Positions 9,687 to 20,302 of a stretch of 64,000 nucleotides of DNA are shown piece by piece (the first letter of the stretch is position 1; the number at the start of each line of letters is the position of its first letter). The DNA is from Basidiobolus meristosporus CBS 931.73. Its lineage: Eukaryota; Basidiobolomycota; Basidiobolomycetes; Basidiobolales; Basidiobolaceae. Below the pieces are notes generated by a model, which was not told the origin of the DNA, made no database searches, and worked only from the letters and a program-made list of their open reading frames with translations. Location: the NCBI GenBank assembly GCA_002104905.1, contig MCFE01000135.1:1-64000 (forward strand). The letters run 5' to 3'. A program made the translations under genes and the position numbers.

Positions 9687-10362
9687 CGGTATTCCGCGGA
9701 CGAGGAATGCTGAGACTATCTTCATTACGATTCTCTTCTTATGTAGTAAGGACCAGTTCCATTTAAACGTTGGAAATAGAGCCGGTTATTGGGTTAAAGG
9801 CTATATATATATATATTTATACTGTATACCATATCCCTCGCTCAGACATCTCAGTACACAGTGTTCCAACGCAGTATACAATCATTGTGATCTGCTTGAG
9901 CGTCCGATCTCATTGACTCCACCCTCACGAGCTAATAAGTTATCTTGGTGACATTTGCTTTCAATCAATGGGGGCTGATGGGTGAAGTGTCTAACATTCC
10001 AGCATGGGTCAGGCCTTCTCATCTTGTCCTACACACAAGCCTCTTTTTGCATCCCAACGCTGCCATATGGAGAGGATTTCTTGACTCATGAAGCGTCATC
10101 CACGGGGACCAACCATGCTTCCTGCCTGAATAATCGAAAACGCTAACGACCGGAATCAGATGATAGAAATAGTGAGCTGACTTGGCCCAAATGCGGTAAA
10201 CCGAGGTGAAATCGACCAATTTCATCGGGCAGTTTCCGGATTGGCAATCAGTGCCATCATGATCAGAGGAATTTTCATGTTGCGCTAGCGTTCAGGTGGC
10301 TTTAAATGGACCAGGGAGGGGATTTTTTCTGAACCTTCGTTTCTTTTGACTCCTCGACCTCC
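9687..10362. other. Intergenic between CHAP pseudogene and argJ
   Basis: Divergent spacer. Contains a short (TA)n run near 9811-9826 and the presumed argJ promoter in its right part. No gene recognised. Confidence 0.4.
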
Positions 10363-11739
10363 ATGTCTTTCTTGTGTCTGTTGGGCAAGCGAACCACTTG
10401 CGTAGCATCCCCTCGTATACTCGGAGCGTACCAGTTTCAACGTGGCTATGCCAACATGAACCCCCTGAGCTTCCCCGAAACCAAGCTAAAGCTAATCCCC
10501 ACCTCTGGCGAATACCCGAAGGGCTTCAAGGTGACCGGACTTCACTGCGGAGTGAAGAAGGACGCTTCCCGCAAAGACCTTGCCCTGATATACTCGGAAG
10601 TGCCTTGCAACGCTGCCGCCGTGTTCACCCAAAACATCTTCAAAGCCGCCCCAGTGGTGGTCTCCAAGGAAATCCTCGACAAGACCGGAGGAGAGAATGT
10701 GAATGTCTTGGTGGCCAATTCCGGCTGCGCCAACGCGGTGACCGGCGCCCGCGGCTTGGACAACGCAAGACTCATGAGCTCGACCGCCGCTGAGGTGGTT
10801 GGTGCCGAAACCGGCAGCTTGGTCATGTCCACCGGAGTCATCGGACATCACTTGCCCATGAAGCAGATCTTGGAAGGCATCAATAGCGCCAAGGATACCC
10901 TAGGCGACAACCATGAGGCCTGGTTGAACACCTCCATCGCCTTCATGACCACCGACACCTTCCCCAAGCTTCGTTCCGGCTCCTTCAAACTTCCCTCCGG
11001 AGTGACCTACAGAATGGCTGGCCTTTCCAAGGGGGCGGGAATGATCCACCCCAATATGGCCACTCTCTTGGGTATGGTCGCCACCGACGCACCCGTCAGC
11101 GCCGCTTGTCTGAAGAGCGCGCTCAAGTACGCCGCCGACCGCTCGTTCAACGCCATCTCGATCGATGGAGACACTAGCACCAACGACACCATTGCCGTGC
11201 TGGCCAACGGGGCCTCTACCCAGGACAAGGCCCACTTCATCCAGGATGAGAGCTCCGAGGATTTCAGACAGTTCCGCCAGGACTTGACCGACTTCACCGC
11301 CGAGCTCGCCAAGCTGGTGGTCAGGGACGGCGAAGGGGCCACCAAGTTCGTGACCATCAGCGTGGAGAACGCGCACACCTTCGAGGACGCCAAACAGGTG
11401 GCCAACACCATCGTCACCTCCGCCCTGGTGAAGACCGCGCTGTACGGGCAGGATGCCAACTGGGGACGCATCCTCTGCGCCGTAGGGTACAGCGGCATCG
11501 AGAACGTGGACCCCACCAAGGTGAACCTCACCTTCGTGCCGTCCGACGGAAGCGATCCCCTGGAGCTGCTGAAGGGAGGGGAACCGGTTGGATTCAGCGA
11601 GCAGAGAGCACTGGAGGTCCTCAAGCACGAAGATATCTACGTGAGGCTGGATCTGGGCGTAGGAAACGAGAGCGCCAAGATGTACACATGCGATTTCTCC
11701 CACGAGTACGTGAGCATCAACGCCGACTACCGCTCGTAA
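10363..11739 (+). CDS. ARG7: Mitochondrial arginine biosynthesis bifunctional protein ArgJ (ornithine/glutamate N-acetyltransferase)
   Basis: Single exon, 458 aa, full length for the family. It transfers acetyl from N-acetylornithine to glutamate, and from acetyl-CoA to glutamate, in the acetyl cycle of arginine synthesis in the mitochondrial matrix. Seen: a presequence-like N-terminus rich in Arg/Ser and lacking acids (residues 1-30, YQFQRGYA), the FKVTGLHCGVKK start of the catalytic domain, and the self-cleavage site KGAGMIHPNMATLLG with Ala233|Thr234, Thr234 being the nucleophile of the beta subunit. The C-terminus is the conserved SHEYVSINADYRS. Codon use is GC-rich, unlike the transposon part of the window. 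Some ArgJ enzymes have only one of the two activities; the sequence does not settle that here. Confidence 0.97.
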   Translation: MSFLCLLGKRTTCVASPRILGAYQFQRGYANMNPLSFPETKLKLIPTSGEYPKGFKVTGLHCGVKKDASRKDLALIYSEVPCNAAAVFTQNIFKAAPVVVSKEILDKTGGENVNVLVANSGCANAVTGARGLDNARLMSSTAAEVVGAETGSLVMSTGVIGHHLPMKQILEGINSAKDTLGDNHEAWLNTSIAFMTTDTFPKLRSGSFKLPSGVTYRMAGLSKGAGMIHPNMATLLGMVATDAPVSAACLKSALKYAADRSFNAISIDGDTSTNDTIAVLANGASTQDKAHFIQDESSEDFRQFRQDLTDFTAELAKLVVRDGEGATKFVTISVENAHTFEDAKQVANTIVTSALVKTALYGQDANWGRILCAVGYSGIENVDPTKVNLTFVPSDGSDPLELLKGGEPVGFSEQRALEVLKHEDIYVRLDLGVGNESAKMYTCDFSHEYVSINADYRS

Positions 11740-12425
11740 GCCAACTCCCCAACCTCCATCTCGCTCGCCATACCATACCATACCCGACCATCCCAACCCT
11801 AACCCTAACCTTCCCTGTAACCTTCTTGAACGCTCAGATAAAAACCAAGTACCGAGAACCGTGTGGAGATAGGTTTGGGGATAGCTGATGTTTATTTCTA
11901 CTGCGAATGTTGAGGTGCATGCAAAGACAATCAAGTACGATTGGGTGAGATGTGATGGCAACTGATTTACGTGGGGGTGGGGGTGGGGGTTGGAATGATG
12001 CTAAGATGCTTAACTATAAGGTACGTGACAATCGAAATGCTCTTTCACTCAGATGCGGGGCGAGATTCTCTGGTGCGCGGGGCGAGTAGGAAATAAGTTA
12101 ACCGGAGAGGGGGAGGGGGGAGGAGTGAGGGGAGAATCAATGAAAACGGTACATGATATTTGCCTAAGTATATATATATCAGTGTGCAGAGGGTGATTGA
12201 ATTCGAATCCAAGGGATTCGCCGTGAAGAAACTACTAAAAATTCATTACAAGAGAATGGGGCTGGGGCAAGGGCTGGGTCTGGGCTCGGGTTGGTGCTGG
12301 CCCCTGAACCTTTAAAAAAGATGAAGTGCAATGCCATGAGAAGTCTATAGGGTTGTTGGGTGTGGCGTCGTTGGGAAGTGCAAATGGCCATCGTTGATTC
12401 GGCTCGGTCTGGTCAATGCCCGTAT
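11740..12425. other. argJ / scw1 convergent spacer with G-rich tracts
   Basis: Contains a short telomere-like run (CCCTAACCCTAACC near 11796-11809), three G5 runs separated by single T (11971-11993), a purine-only G-rich stretch (about 12104-12134) and GGGCTGGG-type repeats (12254-12302). No gene recognised. The tracts lie in the 3' flanks of both converging genes. Confidence 0.6.
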
Positions 12426-13641
12426 CTACTGACGAACCCCGAGCGGATTCTTGGAATAGCTGAGCCGGATTCCACCTTTGATCGAATTGCTGAGCAAGTG
12501 TCCCTGAAGCTCGTTCATGCTACGTGTAGCGTGGGGGATATCCTCGAATTCGACGAAACACATCGGGCCCGCATGGGGCTTCATTCGGAAACAGAGTCGC
12601 TTGTATCCAGGCTGGCCCGCGAAGAGTTGACGAAGCTCCTCTTCCATGGTATTCATCGGGAGATTCCCGACGTAAAGTGTGTTACACGGGGGGTTCTGGT
12701 CTCCCGAATTGACGCGTTGGCCGGTACCCATGTTGACCCCAGTGGGGGTGGTGGGAGAGAAAGGTGGCTCCGAAGTGTTCATAGGGAACGATCCGTCACT
12801 GGTCGGTGAGAGGCCATTGGTGTTGCTGAAGAAATTCCCAGAACCATTGAATCCAGCTCCTGGGAATTTGGGGAATGCAAAGGACTCGAGACCAGTGGGT
12901 GGCCCAGCCAAACGGCTGGAGTTGTAGCCTACAACACGCGAGGTGGGAACGCTAAGTCCCGGGGGAACACCGTTGTCACGCATTCCATCCACTCTCTCGT
13001 CTTCGTAGGGAGTTGAGGTGGAGCCATTTTCGGGGTTGACCACGAACTCGTGAAGCTGTGGTTGAGGGGAAAGCAGGTCTGACGGAAGGATAGGACCGCA
13101 TGGGAGAACATCGTAGGCAGCGGCTACGGTGTTCCCGTTGACTGTAGTCCTGAACCCTTTCTTGGTGGAGATCCCGGTGGCGTTGTTGGGTGTGAGCGCC
13201 TGGGTGAGGTTGATACTTGCGTTTCCTAGTTGGTTGTTGCTGTTGTCGCTGGATAGGCCACGCTTGGTGAGTAGGTTCTTTTTGGCCATCTCGGCCTTTA
13301 AAACACAACCTCTGTCAGCATCAACCTTACGTCCGTTTAGAACGTCACGGGCCTGAAGGGCCTCCAATCTTGAACGAAACTTGGCGAACCCGATCTAAAA
13401 ATAGGTACGAAGAGTGTGAGTGACACAGGAAGGTGGGGAAGGGACGAGGCGTCGGGCTTACGATTTGTTTGCGGTTGCTGCCTGTGCCATCGTCGGAGTC
13501 ACTCGACTGAGGGGCTTTCAAGGTCGCCGCCTCGAAGCCCGGACAAAAGGTAAACATGTTTTGAAATTCACGCTCCTGCATGTCCTCAGGAAACCCGATG
13601 ACAAAGATGGTTGTGATCTCTTCGATAGTACTTTGCATCAT
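12426..13641 (-). CDS. Two-RRM RNA-binding protein, Whi3/Scw1 type
   Basis: Two exons, 13641-13462 and 13394-12426, with a 67-bp intron (GTAAGC donor, TTTTTAG acceptor), give 382 aa. RRM1 is split by the intron: RNP2-like TIFVIGFPED at residues 11-20 and, after the intron, IGFAKFRSRLEA then ARDVLNGRKVDA. A long Asn/Ser/Thr/Pro-rich linker follows. RRM2 is C-terminal (about 297-375) with LYVGNL and PMCFVEFED. This pairing is that of S. pombe Scw1 / yeast Whi3, RNA-binding regulators of cell-wall integrity and cell-cycle mRNAs. The start at 13641 (two tandem ATGs) is the first in frame; upstream sequence could hold a 5' exon. The protein stops directly after KNPLGVRQ, so it lacks a C-terminal extension. 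Confidence 0.85.
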
Positions 13642-14610
13642 GTATGTACTGAAAGTGACTGTTATATTGTTCAAGTGAGGAGTGGGGAATGCGGTGGAAG
13701 ATGCGAAGTGCGGTGGGGGAAGGGAAGGGGAGTAAGTATGCGGCAGAGATGAAGTGTCTGTTGACTTGTTGGTGGGATGCTGAAGAGTAGGGACACTTTT
13801 TCGTGCGCTAGTTACAAGAAAACGCGAAACCGTGTCTAGGAAGAGGGGAGTTTATAGGTTGCAAGAAGGATGAGGAGAGAAAAGTCGTCGAGTGGATCGA
13901 TCCCAAGAGAGGCATTAAATTTGGGAAAGAAAAAAAAACCATGAAATATTCCCGGAATGCAGAAATCCATACATATCTTGGGTTCCTGGCATTCCATAGG
14001 CTACGACTCACCATTCCATCTAGAACCTGGCTCGTAACATGACTGGAATAAACATGCTGCTTTCAGTGATTGGCCGTGGGATGGCAATTCTCTGATTACG
14101 TCCGGATAAAGATCAGTGGATCAAATAGACTGATGTTGATTGACAATTGCCGATGAGGTCATCCGCTGGATCCAACTGGATACAGAACGTCCCAAGTGTT
14201 CTCCGCCAATCACTGCGCTGTATCGCGTAGTTTGAGGTTGGTCGCAAGGCAAATCGCCTTGGAAATCCAATGGATCTTGGATTTTGCCGCGGAGGGCGAA
14301 AAGGAAATGATCGGCCTTCTGGATGCTGATCACCGAAACGATTTCCCTGACTTCCACCTCACCCCATGGAACCCAGCATAGAAGAGATGGTCTTTCGAGA
14401 ATCCAATGAGCAAACCCTCGATTTATTAGTCTGAACGTTGCCTGTATGTGGTATAACACAGTGGTCGCCATATCGGCGTTTTGTTCGACAAACATCATGC
14501 TGTGCCTAGCTGCGCCTACCTCTCTGCAAACACCAGGCTAATCTAGGGTTCCCTTCACTCGGATATTATCGACGTGTTTACTTGCGAGTGGCCTTGGTGC
14601 CCACGCCCGC
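13642..14610. other. Spacer upstream of scw1-like gene
   Basis: Pyrimidine-rich leader on the minus strand (about 13680-13830), typical of fungal 5' UTRs, then unremarkable sequence to the RVS161 stop. The 125-codon minus frame at 14121-14498 has no motif and is not called. Confidence 0.4.
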
Positions 14611-15858
14611 TTAGACCAAACCACAGATAGTCAAGCTTCTCATCTCGCCTAGGACCTCGTCGATTCTACCATCGATATGCACCTGGGCCTCCATAGGTGG
14701 GAAATCCTGGCTGATCGCGGCCAGGCGGCCGTACGCATCTTGGGCGAACTTGTACTGTGCCTTGAGCATGGCTTCGAAGCAAGGATCCACTATGTCCACT
14801 CGAGCGTCCACCAGCTTGGGAAACACGTCAAGTATTTGCTGGTTGAGCGCCTCGTACACCTCCTGTGCCTGGTTACCCGGGCCGTCGTACTAGCCATACA
14901 AACGTCGGATTGGTTACAGTTGCCGATTGATCGACCGTGCACGTCTCGACTTACCTGTGAGAAGCGATCATCCCCTACTTTGCTCGCCATCTTGCGAGCT
15001 TTGGCGCTTTCCGCATCGTAGTCGAGCAGCTTGCGGTTACGCTTCTTGATGGATTTATCGACTTCCGAGAAGTAGCTGCAGTAACGTCCGATAGGCTCCA
15101 GCACTGTCGCGCTAAAATCCTCTCCCTCAAGAGCGAGTTAGTCCTGCAAATTCCACACGAACCTTCAAACTCCCCCCCCCGCCACTTACCAACACACTTT
15201 TGGAGTCCATTTCCAGTTCCTCGACTACCTGAAGGTACCTACGGGTACTAAGTGAAAGCTCTCCGGTGGTGTCCCCAGTGAACTCCGAGATCGACTTGGC
15301 AATTTCAATCTGGGCTAAAGACATCTCTATTCAAATCAGGACATATGAGACGGTGTTCTAGACTGTTATACGTAGACACAGACAAACCTCTGATGGCTTC
15401 AGCATAGCCTCTAGCTTGTCTGTGAAGGTCTTCGGATTTTGCTTCTAGACTATATAGATCATGGGGGTCAGTCAGCCTGTTTAGTTGGAAATGGGGGGGG
15501 TGAGGTGGAGAAACACGCAGAATACCATACTTTCTAAACCGTCTCTCTTCCTGGTTGAATCGATCGTCCACCTAAAGCGAAGCGAACAAAGTTGAGAAGG
15601 AGAAAGGAGTTGGCGAGGTTGGGTGCGCAAGAAACTCGAAAACCCGTACCGTTCTGTTCACGGAGCCGGTCTTTTGTCGCATCTGAAGGAACATCTGTTA
15701 GCAAAAGGGGCCGCTGGTTCAGTCTCTCCTCCCCCAGTACTTACGGTAGTACCGGCACGATCCACCGCTTTTTTGAAACCGGACCTAGAGTGGGGTGCCT
15801 TAGTAAGTGTACACGTCGAAACCAGGCTGCGCTGGGTGGGCAACACTTACCAACTCAT
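14611..15858 (-). CDS. RVS161: Rvs161-type N-BAR (amphiphysin-like) protein
   Basis: Eight exons: 15858-15851, 15784-15745, 15682-15650, 15571-15531, 15449-15388, 15326-15190, 15125-14955, 14889-14611, giving 256 aa, the family's usual length. Every junction has GT...AG and keeps frame. The first coding exon is only 8 nt (ATGAGTTG); the join gives MSWSGFKKAVDRAGTT, the expected amphipathic N-terminus. Later landmarks: NRTVDDRFNQEERRFR, EDLHRQARGYAEAIREM, TVLEPIGRYCSYFSEVDKSIKKRNRKLLDYD, NQQILDVFPKLVDARV and the conserved C-terminal EVLGEMRSLTICGLV. Rvs161 dimerises with Rvs167 to bend membrane at endocytic sites and in cell fusion. There is no SH3 domain, as expected. For exon 7, the acceptor after CTTGAG (15126) is chosen over a nearer TTTTAG because only it keeps frame. 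Confidence 0.93.
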
Positions 15859-16511
15859 CGTAGATGTTTCGTTCTGTAAACGTTTGCAAAGGGGTCAAAG
15901 TGTGTGTGTTTGTGTGTGTGGGTGGATTGGGTAACTGAAAGGGATGGATTTATCGGTTGGTGGTCGAATTCCATGGCCCTATCAATGATGTCATGCAGGC
16001 CAACCACCGGTCCTAATGAATTGGCCTAGGGGATTAGATGACCCGGCGATGGAACAAATGGGTTTCGTGACATAGATCTGATCATTATTCAACCGAATAC
16101 AATGAATGGCCATCCGGTGACTTGTCCCAGCCAGCCCAGCCTCAGCCTGATGACGCTAACGCTGTGAGACCAAGCTGGAAAAATTGGTGAATTCCTCGAA
16201 ATCATGGGGATTTATCTTGGCTCTGGCGGGGACGAACGTTGATTCGCAGTCAATGGTCCGATTGGTAAATACCCTTCAAATGGGAGAGTTGGACGGCCAT
16301 TTACCAAAAGCGTGGATGAATTTCAGTCGCATTTGTACCCACAAATACACTCGCTTTCACCTTCATCTTCACCCACACCCACACCCACTGCCTCACCCAC
16401 GTCTACTCTTACGCTATCGCTTTCACCCAAGTTTCCCTCAGCATCTTCTGCACTTCAAGTACATCGAGAGAACAACCAAACCCTTTCACTCTGGAACCCA
16501 CCTAAAGTCCC
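15859..16511. other. Divergent promoter spacer RVS161 / five-exon gene
   Basis: Contains a short GT-rich microsatellite near 15900-15922 and a pyrimidine-rich tract with CCCACA repeats (about 16360-16400), likely 5' UTR or promoter of the plus-strand gene. No other gene recognised. Confidence 0.45.
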
Positions 16512-17486
16512 ATGTCCAAAGACGAGCCAAAAACCACCAACGTGTCTCTGGAGGAGACCAAGAGTGGCAACCAACCCGAAGAGTCGACCACTTGGTTCAC
16601 TGGGAACTTTCGCTCCAATTTCAAGCACGTTTTCGCTCACCTACTCAACGAGGAACCGCCCCAGGAGACGGGTCCCGTCCACAAGCAACCGGAGGTACAA
16701 CGTAGCAAGGAGCAGTTCTGCATCCAGTGGTGTAGTCAGACCCGCTCCCAAACTGAGCAGTCCACCGGCCCCGATTGCCGTATGTGGTGTGTGCGCCGAG
16801 TCGAGGTAGGAGGAACGTTCGGCGTGGGCTGGAATGGGTGTTGGCCGTTTCATACTCACCCAAGGGAACCTTTTTCTCTCTAGGAGGAAACGAACTGGAA
16901 CCCGTTTAGCGGGATCCACCTTTACTCCGTACACGGGTTTAACAAGTGTCAGGAACAGATTGAAGGTCAGTGCTTCGCGAGTCGGTGCCCCCTTCTTACT
17001 CCACCCCACCCCACCCCAACCCAACCTAACCACACCCTAACTTCCAACCACACCTCTAGAAATGGACACGCCTCAACAGCCAGCAACCTGGACCCGGTAA
17101 GTTTCCCTCCGATTCTCACTTCCACTCAAGCCCAGGCTTGGCTGTTCACCCGTGTCTACAACTCAACCCCAACTTCCCTAGAGCAAGCTACCACCTTGAT
17201 ATCGGGGAGAAGTCCGAACAGTTCAAAGAAGAAGGTAAGCGAGGATCCCCCAGCGTCCACCAGTGATCAAAGTCTAACTCGGTCTTGACCACTAGCCGTG
17301 CGGATCGTCAAGAAGACCTTTGGCCCCGGGTACGAGTGGGGCCGTCGCTACCTGATGAGTTGGCAGGATGGGACGCAGGCGAGGTTCTTCGATCGGTTCA
17401 CCACTAGCATCAAGCAGGGGGATGGCCTTGACCTGGCCAAGAAAAGCCTGTCGAAGATCATGGAGTCGCTGCGTGGGGAGAAATAG
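16512..17486 (+). CDS. Unrecognised conserved-looking protein, five exons
   Basis: Exons 16512-16805, 16884-16965, 17060-17096, 17182-17234 and 17296-17486 join in frame with GT...AG introns of 78, 94, 85 and 61 bp to give 218 aa. I do not recognise the family. Visible features: a polar, acidic N-terminus; two CxxxC motifs (CIQWC and CRMWC, residues about 70-95) that could bind metal or form disulfides; WNPFSGIHLYSVHGFNKCQ; and a C-terminal part rich in Lys/Arg and aromatics (FGPGYEWGRRYLMSWQDGTQARFFDRF). No signal peptide or membrane segment. The consistent splicing and codon use support a real gene. It is divergent from RVS161. Confidence 0.7.
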
Positions 17487-18059
17487 TCCCGCACGATAGG
17501 CACCTCTTCCCCTGTACCGGCCTCTGCCTTTCCTTCCCCCCCCCACCACCATCACCACCACCACCACCACCCAGCTGTATTATTTCTTCCTAGATCGACG
17601 CAGTCTAACCAATGTCCCGTGAATATCTAACCATTAAACACATGTGTAACTAGCCACATCTCCCGGAGAGACTCGACCGGACCGGTTGATGTGGTCGTTG
17701 GCACACTCGAATCCCCGCCAAATGAAGGGTTTCAAATCAATGCCAGTAAAGAGCCTGCTCATCCATGGACCGATCATGCATGGGGACAGGTTGGTTCCAG
17801 GCTTTGGTGGCAAATCGTATGGGTGGGGGCAGGTCGCCCTATGAAAAATCTCATACCTGGATTTCGTATTCAGCTGCTGTTTCTCCCTCAATCTTTCGGT
17901 TGTCAGCAGTGGTGGAAGCGGTGAGTGATTTGTTACCAAATCTGGTACGATGGTTATCCGGTCTAGCCTCCTCCTAGAAAATGGTGGCCTCTTGTCTGCT
18001 GTATGTTGTAAGTATTCGGTTTACACCGAAACCAATCGTGTAACGCAAGCTTCCACTTG
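17487..18059. other. Last host-like spacer before the transposon block
   Basis: Starts with a (CAC)n microsatellite (about 17539-17571) in the 3' flank of the five-exon gene. No gene recognised. Base composition shifts to AT-rich and CpG-poor after about 18,000. Confidence 0.5.
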
Positions 18060-18346
18060 GCTGATTGCCAAGTTACGAATTATTGACTAGAGACTTAGTT
18101 GGTAAGATACTCGCCAATTCTTTGGGTTTGTGAAGGCCTGGAAGTTGTTGATACTTCCAAACTCCTCCAAACCCTCCCAAACTTTGCACATAGCTTCCAG
18201 GGACCTTCCTTCCAACACTATTACCATTTGCCTCATAAAGCTCCCCCAGAAGCAAGTACACTTCATTTGAACTCAACAAAGCAATCAGTGAACATCATCT
18301 AACTCTTCTGGTTCTCGAAATCCCTTCCAAACTCCCAGGAATCTTG
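18060..18346 (+). repeat. Diverged copia-A LTR relic, plus orientation
   Basis: Shares ordered blocks with the copia-A LTR read in the plus sense: CCAAACTTTGCACA..., GGGACCTTCCTT, a CAGTGAACATCATCTAA block and a terminal CTTGCAAC near 18340. Boundaries are approximate. Confidence 0.45.
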
Positions 18347-18429
18347 CAACGCTGTATGGATAGAAGCTGAGATATCGAAAGCAGTGAGGTTGGTGAAACT
18401 TGGAATTTCGCTGATATTGTGGAGGTATC

Positions 18430-18778
18430 TGTTGCAAGAGTTTTGGAGATATTGGAGGTGATCGGGAGAACAAGTAGATCATGTGGTTTCCACTTCATGA
18501 TTCATTCAGTGTGAAAGTGGTATTTGTACTTTTACATGGTCTTGGCAAAGCAAACACCCAGAATATGTTGAGGATGGTCCCAAGAACATGTGCGCAAAGT
18601 TTGGGGCTGTTTGGACCACTTTGAGAGTTCTCATGTTCTGGGTACCTGATGTCTTGGTGAAGATATTCTAAGTAGATCCCAACAAGGAATTTGGTCAGTA
18701 TTCTCTAGGATCTGTAGGTAATGATCTAAGTGACCAAGTTAGGTGAATAGCATGGTGGAATAAAGAATTCTTGAAGCA
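18430..18778 (-). repeat. Copia-A LTR, unit 1 of a tandem array
   Basis: 349 bp, TGTTGCAAGAG... to ...TTGAAGCA, clearly homologous to the LTRs at 48935-49281 and 53233-53581. It is followed on the right by a CTTCCACTC block, the polypurine tract in minus sense. Confidence 0.85.
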
Positions 18779-19191
18779 CTTCCACTCAACTGAATATTCA
18801 TATTGACTTATCCTAATTGTGATCTTTGGATTTGTTTCCAGCTAATGGTTTGGCAAATATGTCTGAAATCATTTCATCTGTAGGACAGTAAGCTAAGCTA
18901 GCCAAGTAATTCTCTATAGCTTCAGATACAAAATGATGTCTACTATCTAGGTGCTCAGTCCTAGAATGGAAAGGTGGCTCTACCCTACTACATACATCCT
19001 TGACTATTCCAAAATAATGCAATATGGGCATTTTGTCATAGGCATGAGTCTTTAAAAGGCTTTCTTGAGCACATTGCTTCTGTTGTAGCCTCACAGGCTG
19101 CCATATATTCCACCTCTCTGGTGGAAAGTGATATGGCTGGTTGCTTTCTTGATTTCTCATTTAGTTGATTTGTTAGAGTAGAGAAAGGAGG
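18779..19191 (-). pseudogene. Copia RNase H C-terminal fragment, unit 1
   Basis: 413 bp, minus strand. Encodes a degraded RNase H end (REVEYMAACEAT-like, SRHHFVSEAIENYLASLAYCPTDEMISDIFAKPLA) with frame breaks. It abuts a copia-A LTR on each side. The right junction (GAGAAAGGAG next to the LTR) has no primer-binding site. Confidence 0.75.
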
Positions 19192-19539
19192 TGTTGTAGG
19201 AGTATTGGAGATTTTGGAAGTGATTGGGAGGACAAGCAGATTATGTGGCTTTCACTAAAGATTTATTCAATGTAAAAGTGGTATTTATGCTTTAACATGG
19301 GCTTGGCATAAAAAACATGTTGAATATGTTTAGGAAGGTCCTAAGTAAATGTGTGCAAAGTGCAGGGCTGTTTGGACAACCTAACTAATTTTCATGTTCT
19401 GGGTACCTGATATCTTGGTGAAAATATTCCAAGTGAGTTCCAACAAGGAACTTGATCAGAATTCTTCATGATTTGTAGGTAATAATCCAAGTGACTAAGT
19501 TAGGTAAATAGCATGGTGGAATAAAAGATTTATGCAGCA
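19192..19539 (-). repeat. Copia-A LTR, unit 2 of the tandem array
   Basis: 348 bp, TGTTGTAGGAG... to ...TGCAGCA, same orientation as unit 1. Confidence 0.85.
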
Positions 19540-19951
19540 CTTCCACTCAACTCAATATTCCTATTGACTTATCCTAATTGTGATCTTCAGATTTGTTTCC
19601 AGCTAATGGTTTGGTAAATATGTCAGAAATCATTTCATCTGTAGGACAGTAAGCCAAGTTAACCAAGTAACTCTCTGTAGCTACACATAGGAAATGATGT
19701 CTATTATCTATATGCTCAGTCCTAGAATTCAAAGTTGGCTCTACCCTACTACATACATCCTTGATTACTCCAAAATAATGTAATATGGCTTTTTGTCATA
19801 GGCATCAGTCTTTAAAAAGCTTTCTTGAGTGCATTGCTTCTGTTGTAGCCTCACAGGCTGCCATATATTCCACCTCCCTGGTGGAAAGTGATATGGCTGG
19901 TTGCTTTCTTGAGTTCCCATCAAATTGATTTGTTAGGGTAGAGAAAGGAGG
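19540..19951 (-). pseudogene. Copia RNase H C-terminal fragment, unit 2
   Basis: 412 bp, nearly the same length and end points as the fragment at 18779-19191, with the same right junction GAGAAAGGAG. This shows that LTR plus fragment was duplicated as one unit. Confidence 0.75.
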
Positions 19952-20302
19952 TGTTGTAGAAGTATTCAAGATTTTGGAAGTGATTGAAAGACCAAGTAGA
20001 TTATGTGGTTTTAACTCATTGATTTATTCAATGTAGAAGTGGTATTTGTACTTTAACATGGTCTTGGCATACAAAACATGTATATTATGTTTAGGGAGGT
20101 CCCAAGAGCATGTGTGCAAAGTTCAAGACTGTTTGGATAACTTTGAAAATATTCATGCTCTGGGTACCTGATGTTTTTGGTGAGTAATATTCCAAGTAAT
20201 GCCTGACAAGGAGTGTGGTCATTATTCACCAAGGTCTGTAGGCAATGATGTAAGTGAATAAGGTAGGTGAATATTTAGGTGGAATTACAAACTTTGACAA
20301 CA
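19952..20302 (-). repeat. Copia-A LTR, third in the array
   Basis: 351 bp, TGTTGTAGAAG... to ...TGACAACA, followed by CTCCCAATTGAC (polypurine tract in minus sense). Confidence 0.85.

Noticed and set aside
11796-11809. Telomere repeat suggesting a chromosome end or fusion
   Set aside because: Only about two units and embedded in ordinary intergenic sequence; reported only as a local tract.
10900-11961. 353-codon open frame antisense to argJ
   Set aside because: Shadow frame of a GC-rich coding region; low-complexity Gly/Val/His composition and no motif.
14121-14498. 125-codon minus-strand open frame between scw1 and RVS161
   Set aside because: No motif and no splice or promoter support.
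19192-20302. Terminal-repeat retrotransposon in miniature (TRIM)
   Set aside because: Short LTR-internal-LTR layout, but no primer-binding site next to the LTR; tandem duplication of a deleted element fits better.
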